64,000 nt of DNA from Linum tenue. Lineage: Eukaryota; Streptophyta; Magnoliopsida; Malpighiales; Linaceae. The DNA lies in assembly GCA_946122785.1 (NCBI GenBank), contig CAMGYJ010000002.1, positions 26,867,760 to 26,931,759 on the forward strand. The letters run 5' to 3'. Position numbers and translations under genes: made by a program. The notes beneath the pieces are model-generated. The model had not been told where the DNA came from. It searched no databases and was given only the letters and a program-made list of their open reading frames with translations. Numbering within the stretch: the stretch's first letter is position 1; every line of letters starts with the position of its first letter. Shown piece by piece: positions 23,236 to 33,914 of this stretch.

Positions 23236-23740
23236 AGTGAATTCTAAACCAACCTGTTGAGCCAAGGCAGCAGCTACTCTTCCAAACACTGGAAAAGCTG
23301 CCACAGTTTTGTCAGAGAAAAGGTTGCAGAAGCTGGCCTTCTTTTGTTGATTCCTGGAGTGAGTATCAATTTTCAGAGAGAGCTTCAGAATAGAATGGCA
23401 GAAACAGATCTTCAATTTTCTTTCCCTTTCTTTCTTTCTTTCTTTCTCTCAACATTTTCCTCTCGGATGGTTACCAATTGTATCTAGAATAACCCTACTG
23501 TAGTCACTATTACTTGTAGGTCTACAATTCAATTCATGATCCTTGATGGGAGATCATATTGATTCTCTCTTGATTCTTGCCAGGCTTCATTCAGTCACTT
23601 GGTGCTCCTAACGAAACCCAGACTGTGGGTTTCTTCTAATAAATAACTCCTAATGTAAATTCTATTCTCCTGGTTCTATAATTCGTTTCAGAGGATCTCT
23701 CAACTACCTTTACTTACTGCCTGCCAATGCTTCTGTCGGT
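23236..23740. other. Shared 3' region of two convergent genes
   Basis: About 500 bp between the X8 stop and the phosphatase stop. It must hold both 3' UTRs. A CTTT microsatellite lies at about 23421-23446. Confidence 0.5.
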
Positions 23741-26092
23741 TTATCCACGCAGGCACCTTTCAGGTTCTCTAACTATGTAAACAATGTCGCCAGCAAATTC
23801 AGCGAACTCCAGATTCCTGTGCCAACTCCACAGAGCATATGTATCATTTTTCACCTGCAGGATAAAGAAAGGGGATGATTCAATAAAATCAAACAAAGAA
23901 AAGTTTCAACCTTTGTTGCAAGTCATTTGTTTCTTTTTCTGGGGAAGTAAAGAGCTTGGATGGATGGTGGAGAACAGGTACAGGAAAAACCTCTAGAATC
24001 CCATGTCCAAAGCTGGTTTCTCTGTACGCACTATACTCGGGCTGCTGATCCCAGCAGAACTTCCCAGCTGAAATGCTCCCTGAAGTGAAGTTGAAGGCAC
24101 AGAACCCACCAATATCAGTGTCAGGGGTAAGAGATGGGTCCGGACAGTAACCAGGATCATCAGCATGTGTTATGGCCATCATCTCACGACTCCCTCCAGC
24201 TCCCACGGTGATATAAACTGGACCGCAAGGATCCAGAGTGTAGTTGTAGACCCGGTTTGATCTCTCATATGCATGGACCTGCAGTTTTAGTTGTTCGCAA
24301 ATCATGAATCGAACTCCCTGGAATTTTCTAAATGGAGATGAAGTGAAATTGTTGTTTCTTACATGGCCATTGAAGACTATGTCAACTCCATAGCTGTACA
24401 GCAAGTCCTCCATCTCAACTCTCATGCACTCAGCAGCTCGGTATTGTTCTCTGAAAGTGCTGTACCATGAAGGATGCCAAGCAGCTATCAGCCATGGGGT
24501 CTGCCCTCTGTCAACATTGTACAAGTCTGTTTCTAGCCATTTATACTGGTCAGCTGCAAACCCAAAAAGGAAGAATGAAAGCAGAAGTAAAGTGAAGCTT
24601 CATTACAAAAGCTACCAGGAATTGGGCATGACCCATGCAGTAACAAAGTGATCTCTGCATTTGGAAAGGAGTTTAATTGTGGGGGAAACATACATGACCT
24701 GTCAAAAGCAGTGTAGGGACTGAGCATCACAAAATGGATCCCTCCTGCATTGAAAGAGTAATAGAGTGTGGAAGATGAACCACTCTCTTCAGACGGGAAC
24801 GCAAATCTGGAACTGTATGACACGAATATCTGATCATCAACTTGTGGTTCTATCTCATGTTTCCCTCCAATTACCATTGTTGGAACATTAGCCGTTAGAG
24901 TCTGCATCAACCTGATTAAACAAAGTACAGGGCACCAATAAATAATAGCAAGCAAACAAAAAATCAGCTCGATTTCATCCAAAAAAGGGTTGTGTGAACT
25001 TTTTTTGTTCTTTTGTTCTAACCTTCCCCAGCAATCCCATCGTGGCTGATAAGTTTCATGGATGGGAGTATCCGAAAAGGAGAAAGCATAGCAATCAGAG
25101 CTAGTACCATTGGTGAGATACATGTCAGCATAACTTAATCCCCCAACCAAGACCACAAGATCAGCATGGTTGGTGAGGATATGGTCCACTGTTGTGCTGC
25201 TATTTTGAGTGAGCCCTAAATCTCCCACCACCGCTATTCTCGGTGGATAATCTGTGGGGCTGGAAACCGGCATTGTCCTGAAGTAAAACACACTGCTCAT
25301 TGCTTCTATGGATGGATCTCCACACTGGTATTGGTAAAGTGTTGCAGGTTCCAATCCTAGCAAGATATGGGGAAATCTCAGTCACCAATTAGCTCATCCT
25401 AATCACCAGAAGGACACCGAATTCCGAACGAAAAGCTTCATCGAACTGCACTCGTGAACGTTCCATGAACTAACCACAATCCTGTGATCAAATCAGTTGC
25501 ATTAACAATACAAGAGAAAGAACCTGTAAGGCGAACGTGGTGTATGATTCCAGAGGTGTAGTTCTGGAGGCCTTCGAAAGGGTAAAGCTGAGTGTAGACA
25601 GTGGAATAGCCTCGTGCTTCATAGTCCATTGCATACCCTGAAACTCCATACTGAACCACGCTGGCAACTGAGTCGGGTTCGTCGTAAACAACTTGGGAAT
25701 CACCTGCCAATTCAAAACCGTTCAACCCCAATCAGAAAAAGGGGGGAAAACATTTCTTGTCTCAACTGTCCAAGCATCTCAGCGATATGGGTAAAGAAAG
25801 TGATGACTAACAGACCTGTGATCCAAGAGACCCAGACGGAGTCATAATTTGAAGACAAGGAGACAGAGATTTGCTCAGGCTGGAAACCCTCTACGTTCCT
25901 TCCCACTTGGTCGTCGTCGGCAGGCAAATCAATTGCATTCCCGGTGAAGTATTTGCTGGCAAGAGGTGCAGAAATGGGGGCGAAGGGGCCCTGGAGGGTC
26001 GTTGGGAAATCGCCATTAACATGGTCGGGCGTGAAGCTCCATAATAAGAGTGGCATAATTAGGTGGAGTGAGATGACAATGAGGCAACCCAT
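23741..26092 (-). CDS. Purple acid phosphatase-like protein with two metal ligands replaced
   Basis: Seven exons (26092-25816, 25703-25524, 25356-25023, 24911-24694, 24553-24363, 24278-23991, 23854-23741), all GT-AG and in frame, encode 533 residues, the usual length of high-molecular-weight plant PAPs (PAP15-like). There is an N-terminal signal peptide (LIVISLHLIMPLLLW), then a fibronectin-like domain and a metallophosphatase domain. PAPs hydrolyse phosphate esters with an Fe-metal pair in the cell wall, vacuole or outside the cell. The metal motifs here are GDLG (197-200, intact), GGLSY (224-228, normally GDxxY: bridging Asp to Gly), GKHE (280-283, normally GNHE/D: Asn to Lys), AAWH with His363 kept, and GHVH (399-402, intact). 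GAGG at 426-429 also departs from the common GDGG. The splice sites and frame are sound, so this looks like an expressed pseudo-enzyme or altered enzyme, not a simple pseudogene. Confidence 0.9.
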
Positions 26093-26560
26093 TTGTTGGT
26101 GTGGGGGGTGATTTTTTTCTCTCCTTTGCTTGGGATTGGTCAAACAAAGTCGCGAGCTTTTCTGTTATGGAATCAAAGTGTCGAGCTTTAGAAGCGGAGG
26201 ACAAGAGAAGATGGGATGAAGAGCAACCATGGATATAGGGGCAGAGTCGGAGCTGAGAAGTTGGATAGATTGCAGAGACACAAGAGGGTCATGCACAAAA
26301 GGTTCACGAGTCTACATAACGGGAGCCTGTAACCTAAAAAATACTAATCAAGTCATTATCCTCCTCCATACAAATTCATGAAGAGCAAATTTAAAGGTCT
26401 TCTGTCGTTTTCTATTTGGAGTTTTTTTAGAAAACTTTTAGGAACGGAAGGATCTTTGGGAAGAGGATGTGGAAATCGGAACTGTGGCTAGTTGGTGAAG
26501 AGAAAACAACACATCCGAATTGCGAATTCTGAATGGCATGGGCTGTTATCTACTCAATCG
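26093..26560 (-). other. Phosphatase promoter region and intergenic
   Basis: Upstream sequence of the minus-strand phosphatase gene, with no further ORF. TATA placement is unclear. The left edge of the MULE lies somewhere near 26560-26650 but its exact terminus is not evident. Confidence 0.4.
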
Positions 26561-26669
26561 TGCCGGGTATAGTTGGAAAAAAATCCTAATATACACTAGT
26601 AATTAAAAGAAATTCTCAAAATATATAAGTTATTAATTTTTTTCAACCTATACATGTTTCACTTTCACC

Positions 26670-26970
26670 GTCTTTGTCTAAGATAATGAATGCAATCACC
26701 GCATTAAACAAAAAGGGTGAATAAATCACTGCTGTAAACAAACACGGTGACTAGCATTGATTTATTCACCGTGTTTGACTTAAACGGTGAAGCAATCACC
26801 GTTTTCGTGCAAAGCGGGAAATACCTTCACCGCTTTAAGTTACGGCGGTGATAGTTTTTCACGTTTCCCACCCCTGGTAAGTGAAAATTAGGTCACTCAC
26901 AACCACCTAATATTCACCGCCTTAGGGCAACGCGGTGATCACCTTCACCGCTGTCAAAAAAGGAGGTGAA
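26670..26970. repeat. Subterminal array of CACCG...CGGTG motifs
   Basis: Some fifteen copies of CACCG or its complement CGGTG occur in both orientations within 300 bp, e.g. TTCACCGTGTTTGACTTAAA followed by CGGTG at about 26765. Similar subterminal motif arrays serve as transposase binding sites in other DNA transposons; that role is inferred here. Confidence 0.65.
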
Positions 26971-27318
26971 TGCTCCCTGGTTTTCATATAAATATCCCTC
27001 CCACGAGCAGTTGGAAAAACACTCTCCCCATCCATTTTCAAATTTCAGCAAAAAAAAACCCAACAACATACACAGAAGCAATTTTTCGGTATGATGTAAT
27101 TTTGTATTGTTTATATAGTGATGTTTTTAGTAGTTATATGTATGTAATGAATTACTTATCGTAGCAAATATGTTATGTTAGTTGGGAATTTATGTTGTTG
27201 TTAGTTAGTTGAATTTATGTTATGTTAGTTATGAGATGGAGTAATATTAGTTGTACAATATGGTTTTGGTTAATTTTATTGGAATTAAGCTAATAGTTAC
27301 TTATTGTAAATTGTAGAT

Positions 27319-30300
27319 ATGGGTAAATTCAAGAAGTTTCAGCTTATTATTCAGTGGAATGGAAGGGCGACAAAATCTGACATTGGGATTGATTATGAGG
27401 ACAGTGAATCCACTATGTTGAAAATTGAGTCGCGATTCACGTGGCAAGAACTCTGTGACATTTGTGCAGACAGGGTTTGTACGAGCTGCCAGACGAGAGT
27501 TGGTAAAATTACTTACCGGTATCCAGACATGAGTGCTGGCGGGGTTGTGTACCAAGAAGTTGTCATAAACGATGATGACACGGTTACGATGATGTTACAA
27601 ATCCTAGGCGATAACGGGATGCGGCTTGTAGAGGTCTATATTGAGACCGAGGCAGTCAGTGAAACTCATTCTCACCAGTATTCTTATGATGATGGTTTTG
27701 CAGGAGGGTATGGATGGGGTGGTAGTTCAAGCAACTACGAAGGAGGTGGTTATACATGAGGTTACAGATTGGGTGGTAGTTCAAGCAACTACGGAGGAGG
27801 TAGTGGTGCAGGATGGGTGCCATCGGAAGAATACCTGCAACGGGATGAACCTGCCCCATTTGTTGAGGCCGGTGAGGTTCAATGGCCTGCTTGGGGGCCA
27901 GAGTGGGCTGAAAACGAGAATACCATTCGATCTGAGCGTACTTCACATGAGCGAGAAGACGATGTTGGTGATGGTGGTCATGTTGATCCTTCTGGCCCGA
28001 GCTATCCATTCGACTAGAGAGATGATGATACTGAGGAAGATTTGATATCAGTGAGCGAGGAGGAAGATACTGACGATGCAGATGACGAGGTGGCATTTCG
28101 TGAGCCACCGACGCCATACTACACACAGGTTCCAACTAAATTTTACATAGTCAGAATGATGCCCCAGACGTTGTCCATATGACATTGTATAATCTGACGG
28201 CCAATTTGGAGGTGGGTATGGCGTTCACATCGAAGGACGCTATGCAGGATGCTTTTACCGAAGATGCCATGCAGCGCAGTTTCGAGTGGAAGGTAAAATA
28301 TTGTGACAGTAAACAACTACATGTCATATGCAAGAATGCTGCAGAGGGCTGTATGTGGCAACTGCGAGCTGCAAATATGAAGAGAAAGGGTGTCTAGGTG
28401 ATTCGAAAAGCTGAGAACAACCACAACTGCTCCTCGTCCATACTTTCCCAGGATCATCGGAAACTTAAAGCAAAGGAAGTGGGGAGAACTATTAAGCACC
28501 TTATCGAGGCACAACCGGATATCAAGGTCAGAGCTATCATTACCGAGGTGAAGGATCGACATTCTTACACGATAAGGTACAAAAAGGCATGGCATGGTAA
28601 GTAGAAAGCCATGGCTGAGGTGTATGGTGATCGGGAGAACTCGTATGCTTTACTCCCTAGACTTATGGCCGCAATGGAGGAGTCCAACCCTGAGACTGTT
28701 TTCGTGCTTAGTTACAACAATGTATACACTGAGGATTAAGTTCGAGTACATGAAAAGTTGATGTTTCACCGTCTATTTTAGGCTTTCAAACCATGCATTG
28801 ACGGGTTTGCGTTCTGCATACCAGTTATCCAGGTATTTTAATAACTAATTACTGTTAGAAAAGTTCAATTTTCCTGCTAAGTAAATTTCATAATAACTAG
28901 ATCCTAATTTTTAATTAGGTTGATGGAACTTTCCTTACTGGAAAGTACAGAGGCACTCTTCTCATTGCCACTGGCGTTTATGGAAATATGCGGATTTTCC
29001 CTCTTGCATTTGCATTAGTGGAAGGGGAGAACAACTTAAGTTGGACATGGTTTTTTGACCAACTACACAAACACGTGATACAGCGGCAGGGTATTACGAT
29101 TATATATGATCGACACGTGGGGATTAGGAATGTCATGGGTGGTTTTCCTGACGAATGGGGATGGACATGGCGCTGGTGTATTCGACACTGGCTTGCCAAT
29201 TTCCAGCACAAATTCGGGAAGAAGAAAGACATAATAGATCAACTGTGGCATGCAAGTACTAATGTCTTTTATTGCGAGTTAACTATGCATTTAATAACTT
29301 TGTATTTACCATGTATTGACCATTTAATTTTGTTCACCTTGCAGCGGTTGCACATCAACCAAAAAAGTATGAGCAGAAGATGAAGACGATCCGTCAGATC
29401 CACCGAGCGGGAGCAGTATGGGCTGAAGGTCAAGACTTGCCCATGTGGACGTTCCATATAGACAACGGGGCCAGATTCGGCATTGCAACTACCAACCATG
29501 GCGAAAGTATAAATAGAGTGTACAAGGGCCTTCGAGCGATGCCTGTTTCTGTCATAGTGGAGACGTCATACTGGAAGGTCAACGAGTGGCGCGTGAATCG
29601 ACTTCAGCTAGCTATAGGGAGGGAGCTCTCTGGTCATGCGATAGCACATGAGATATTTGATCAAATGCAGAAGAACAAAGAAAAATCAAGTAAGCATAAA
29701 GTTGTTCTTTTCGACCGTAGTGAAGGTATATTTGCAGTCGAAACAGGTATATGGGGTGGAGGGAGACGTGGCCACAGTCGTCAAATTGTTACTCTACACT
29801 TACAAGGCTAACCGGGAGTGTACATGTCAAAAGTATCAAAGCACAAGAATACGCTGTTCACATGCAATGGCAGTAGCTAAGTCAATAACCATGAGCCCAC
29901 ACAGTCTGGTGAGTCCTTACTAGGGCTGCAAATGAGCCAAGCCGCTCGCGAGCAACTCGGCGTTCGAATCGGAAAAAACTCGTTCGACACTTGACTCGTT
30001 GTTTAACAAGACGGCTCGCGAGCCGGCTCGTTAGTAAACGAGCCAAGCTTGAGCTAGACCATGCTCGACTTGATAAGCTCGTGAGCTAGCTTGACTCGGT
30101 GGCTTGTTGAGCTAAGCTCGCGAGCTGGCTTGTTTAAAGCTTGTGGAAGGATTAATTACTTTTCTGAACATGAAAATTATCTTGTTAATAAGTATGTGTA
30201 TGGAAGTTAGATGTTATTTTTAGTTTTTAGTGTTATTTTTATCATTTTTAATTTCTAATGTTCTTATTTGTACACATTTTTCAGCAAGAATAGTTTCAAA

Positions 30301-30835
30301 TCGAGCTTATCTTAAGCCGAGCTTGTACTCAGCTTGACAAGCTGTGTTAATGGGCATTTACCATGCTTTATCGAGTCGAGCTCGAGCTGGATTATTTTTA
30401 ATCGAGTCAAGCTCGAGCTCGAGCTGGATGATGAAAATTCGAGTTCGAGCCGAGCTCGAGCTAAAAAATTTATAAACGAGCCGAGCTCAAGCTAAGCAAA
30501 AACTCGACTCGACTCGGCTCGTTTGCAGCCCTAGTCCTTACTTCACTGAACAGACTATCATGAACTCATATGATGCAGCTTTGAGACCCATGCCAGATGA
30601 AGCGTATTGGCCTATATACAATGGGAAGTTGATTATCCCACTGTTGCACCTAAAGCGCACCAAGGGTCGTCCTAGGAATGAAAGGATTCACAATGAGATG
30701 GATCAAGTGCAAAGCCCGAGGCGAGGGCCGAAGCGATGCTCCAAGTGCAGACAACCTGGGCATGACAAGAGGTGTTACCCAGGACAACCTCTCCAGCATG
30801 ATGCAGAAATTAATCAGGACAACCTTGAAAAATGA
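27319..30835 (+). pseudogene. mudrA-like MULE transposase, interrupted
   Basis: The domain order is that of plant MULE transposases. The N-terminal segment (27319-27759, MGKFKKFQLIIQWNG) is followed by an acidic Gly/Asp linker, and the MuDR N-terminal domain lies at 28170-28400 (LEVGMAFTSKDAMQDAF). The catalytic RNase H-like domain at 28775-29240 has VDGTFLTGKYRG (first Asp) and DRHVGI (second Asp), then RWCIRHWLANF. The SWIM zinc finger is at about 29815-29870 (CTCQKYQSTRIRCSH). The C-terminus has SYDAALRPMPDEAYWPIYNG and a CCHC knuckle (CSKCRQPGHDKRC) at 30735-30780. Breaks are in-frame stops at 27757, about 28015, 28395, 28602, 28738 and 28781, a frameshift near 29755, and a 613 bp MITE at 29921. 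An intron probably spans about 29270-29343. Confidence 0.85.
29921..30533. mobile_element. hAT-type MITE nested in the MULE transposase
   Basis: The 613 bp element has 18 bp inverted termini (TAGGGCTGCAAATGAGCC against TAGGGCTGCAAACGAGCC), a perfect 8 bp duplication GTCCTTAC (29913-29920 and 30534-30541), and many GAGCTCG / CTCGAGCT subterminal motifs. It has no ORF. The termini resemble those of the complete hAT at 32850-37305, so a related transposase may have moved it. Confidence 0.93.
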
Positions 30836-31031
30836 TCTATCTTAATTTTCATTTAGTTGTAATGATGTTTAAATTGTAAGCTTGTTTAATGATTGTAATG
30901 ATATTGGAATGATGATCTATCTAGGGATGTTGGAATGAATAATGACCAAATAGAAAGTAGACTAAGCATAGATCATTGATTACTAGAGGCCAAAACACAA
31001 GACATGACTGGAGAAAAACAACATGGATAGT

Positions 31032-32480
31032 TCAAAGACAATGCAAGCTCCAACCACAAGACCGAGAAACACAAAACAACATGGATAGTTCACTGCAATG
31101 ACATAAAACTAAAATAAACAAAGAAAGAATGAGAATTTCACTGGTTGGCTTCATCTGGTTCCCCCTCATTTGGCCCCCATCTCTCCCTCCTCCTCCTCGT
31201 CCACGTTGTGCTCGACCCCTTCTTCCGCCATCTCTCCCTCCTTCTTCTTGGCGGGCTCGTTGAACGACTGGTCGCGGATTTCTCTTAAACTGAGCCCCAA
31301 CTAGAGTCTGTATAGGTGGTGGAGGTGGCGGTGGCTGAGATGGACCAGTAGTCGGGTGGTAGACCGGTACCTGAGGGGTTTGTTGCTGCGGGGTATGATA
31401 ACATCGGAGTCTGTTGCTGATGGTGGAATTGAGGGAACCCTTGGGGGCAAAATGTCCTGTTCCTGAGATGGAGCATAGCTTGATGACCCTCCAGCGACTT
31501 CCGTTGCAGATGCCCAATCGTATTCAAATGGTCTAGGGAGTTCGGTTTCTTGAGTTGTACGTAACTCTTGAAATTGTGGCAGAGGCTTGCGTTTGCTCTT
31601 TCGTGGAGGCTCAACCGGGGGCACAATGAGCTCACCATCACCGAATGATGGGCGGGCCGGGGCAGGAAGTGGAGGATATGCCACGACATCCCTCCTTTGC
31701 TCTTGGGTACAACTCAGGAGGTTGTTCATAAGCCTTCGCAACCAAGAAGTCTTGCGCTCATCCATGGTTGGAGGAGCACTATCGACCATGTGCTTGGCGT
31801 GTTCCAAACCATCAACCTAAGCAATTTACGTATTAAATCAAAATTAATTAAACCTTAAAACAAAAAAATTAGACTACGAGGGAGACTTAGGATGACTTAC
31901 CAATGAACCCATCACAACACCTTGCTTTGACACCCATCTAAGTGAAAACTTCCGATACCACTGCATGTACCCATCGTGGTAACCCATAGGTCTCGTCTCC
32001 GACATCCCTTGGACTACCCAATTCCCTCTATTCTCCCAAATGTTGATGTTGAACTGATGCTTTATAAGCCAATTCTTTGCCTAGTGTTAGAGGTCGATGG
32101 CATGGAGCTCCCCGAAACCTTGAGGTGGGGTTTGTGGAATTGGTTTCTCGAATCGATATTGCCTCAAGGATCGATCGGGTAGGTGCCACTCCACAATGTG
32201 CTAGCAGATCAATGGCACCTTGCACGACCACGTCTCGTGATCCTAAGGGTGTCTCAGATGATGCAGCTCGGCTACTTCACGTGGATATGGGTCCCATGTA
32301 ACCTATACTCATTAACAATTTGCAATTAGCGACCAAATACATTCACAAAAATTTAATTCGTTAAAATATTGTAAAGCATGATTACCTGGTTCCACCAAGG
32401 CTTATCTAACTCAGCACGATAAAACAGTAAAGAGTGCTCAGGTCGATGGTCGTTTGTATTTGCTCCTATCCACCTTGTAA
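31032..32480 (-). pseudogene. Plant mobile domain (PMD, MAIN-like) gene of the MULE, decayed
   Basis: On the minus strand, exon pieces read HRPEHSLLFYRAELDKPWW (32480-32386), an intron, then VTWDPYPREVAEL with WSCKVPLIC (then TAG) and HIVEWHLPDRSLRQYRFEKP (32304-32120), then GYMQWYRKFSLRWVS (about 31980-31930). Another exon starts VDGLEHAKHM (31820) and leads into a Pro/Ser-rich tail and an Arg/Gly-rich end (31300-31150). The pattern PLI..IVEWH.P.R..RQ and Y..WY..F matches the plant mobile domain found in MAIN/MAIL proteins and in transposons. The N-terminal part of the domain would lie right of 32490 but is missing. Several stops make it non-functional. Confidence 0.7.
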
Positions 32481-32489
32481 GTAAAAGTA

Positions 32490-32735
32490 CGGATATAAAT
32501 CTAGGCCAAGTACATAATAAATTTAAATCTAGCTAAGTACGGAATAATGTAATTTAAATCTAGCAAAGCATGGAATAAATTTGCAATTAGGCTAAGTACG
32601 GAATAAATTTAAATCTAGCTAAGCATGGAATAAATTTGCAATTAGGCTAAGTACGGAATAAATGTAATTTAAATCTAGCTAAGCATGGAATAAATTTGTA
32701 ATTAGGCTAAGTACGGAATAAATGTAATTTAAGTT
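32490..32735. repeat. Short tandem repeat, AAATCTAGCTAAGCATGGAA-type
   Basis: About four imperfect units of roughly 60-75 bp alternate TAAATCTAGCTAAGCATGGA and GCAATTAGGCTAAGTACGGA blocks. The array lies where a PMD-gene intron would be expected and ends at the LINE fragment. Confidence 0.8.
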
Positions 32736-32736
32736 C

Positions 32737-32849
32737 AGCCTCCTTTAGCATCACTATCAATGGCAGCCTATTTGGCTTCTTTGATGCTGTAAAAGGGGCC
32801 AGGCAGGGAGATCCTCTCTCTCCCTACTTCTTTGATGCTGCAATGGAAC
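32737..32849 (+). pseudogene. LINE reverse transcriptase fragment, left part
   Basis: The translation [28 protein letters not shown] includes the non-LTR retrotransposon RT signature (G.RQGDPLSP). It is cut by the hAT insertion and continues at 37306 in the same frame once the 8 bp duplication is counted once. Both LINE ends are missing. Confidence 0.85.
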
Positions 32850-33139
32850 TAGGGCTGGCAATGGGTCGGGTTGGGTACGGATAATGGGTATCCAATCCCC
32901 GCTCGCGAAGATATTCGGGTATACCGGAACCCGCCCGAAGTAGGAGCATGGATACTAAATCCTATACCATGCCCATACCCGAGCGGGTATCGGGTATACC
33001 CGAACGACCCACGGATATCCGCCGAGATCCCAAATCTTCCTTCTTTGTTCATAAAACCATGAGCAAATCATAAGAAAATAAAACAAAATATGAAATACTC
33101 AATATGAACTAACATAACAATAAGCCTTTCACACAAATA

Positions 33140-33780
33140 CAATAACATTCCATTTGGAAATTCCAGCATCTCTTGAGATTTACCAAATCAAAAAGCTATA
33201 TGAAACCAAGTTCAAAGTGAACAGTTTGAAAAATCCCAGCATACAACCAGATTTCCAGCAAAAGAAATCCAGAAGCAAAATGCTAACACACTCCAGCAAC
33301 ATTCCAGCAAGCTCCAGCAGCAAAATTCTAGCAGACAAGAAGATTTACAGCAGCAAAAGTCCAGCAGCAACCCTCCAATATATCCCAGCAAACTTCCAAA
33401 CTGATTCCAGCTGATTCCAGCAAATCCCAGAAAATTCCAGATACAATGTACACAGCAAACAAGCAGATTTCCATAAAAAAACTTCAGCAACAAAATTCCA
33501 GAAACAATCCAAAAACTCCAGACAGATTCCAGCATACTCCAAAAAATTCCAGCAACAATGTACCCAGCAAACAAGCAGATTTCCAGCGAAAAAAACTTCA
33601 GGAACAAAATTCTAGAAACTCCAGACAGATTCCTGCATACTCCAAAAAATTCCAGCAACAATGTACCCAGCAAACAAGCAGATTTCCAGAAAAAAAACTT
33701 CAGCAGCAAAATTCCAGAAACATTCTTGCAAACTCCAGCAGCAAACTTCCAGCATACTCCAACTTCAGAAATCATCATTC
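33140..33780. repeat. ATTCCAGCA-rich tandem repeat in the hAT 3' region
   Basis: Dense TTCCAGCA/CTCCAGCA motifs include about three long units (starting near 33444, 33557 and 33660, each about 100-113 bp and beginning ATGTACMCAGCAAACAAGCA). It lies downstream of the last recognised transposase exon, so it is probably intron or 3' UTR. A 188-codon minus-strand opening over it reflects the repeat. Confidence 0.8.
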
Positions 33781-33914
33781 ATTAGTCTTCTATCAATTGA
33801 TAGATCGAATTAAGATTCACCAAAGATTGATCTTCATAGATAAACAAAAAGAAGATACATGAGCATTTTCAATTGCAATATATATTATACTATTAAAACT
33901 ATGACATTACTTAC

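Larger units (their letters stand above)
26560..32736. mobile_element. Decayed autonomous-type MULE with mudrA and PMD genes
   Basis: A mudrA-like transposase (plus) and a plant-mobile-domain gene (minus) point tail to tail inside one element, preceded at the left by an array of CACCG/CGGTG palindromes. I cannot define terminal inverted repeats or a 9 bp duplication. The right end seems lost in a tandem repeat (32490-32735) next to a LINE fragment. A hAT MITE is inserted in the transposase. In-frame TAG/TGA stops in both genes show the copy is dead. Confidence 0.7.

Noticed and set aside
31587..31820. Plus-strand ORF over the PMD gene
   Set aside because: Antisense to the recognisable PMD gene; no domain.
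33212..33778. 188-codon open frame on the minus strand over the TTCCAGCA repeat
   Set aside because: Its Leu/Phe/Cys-rich translation is repetitive and follows the DNA repeat period; it overlaps no conserved domain and lies after the transposase exons.
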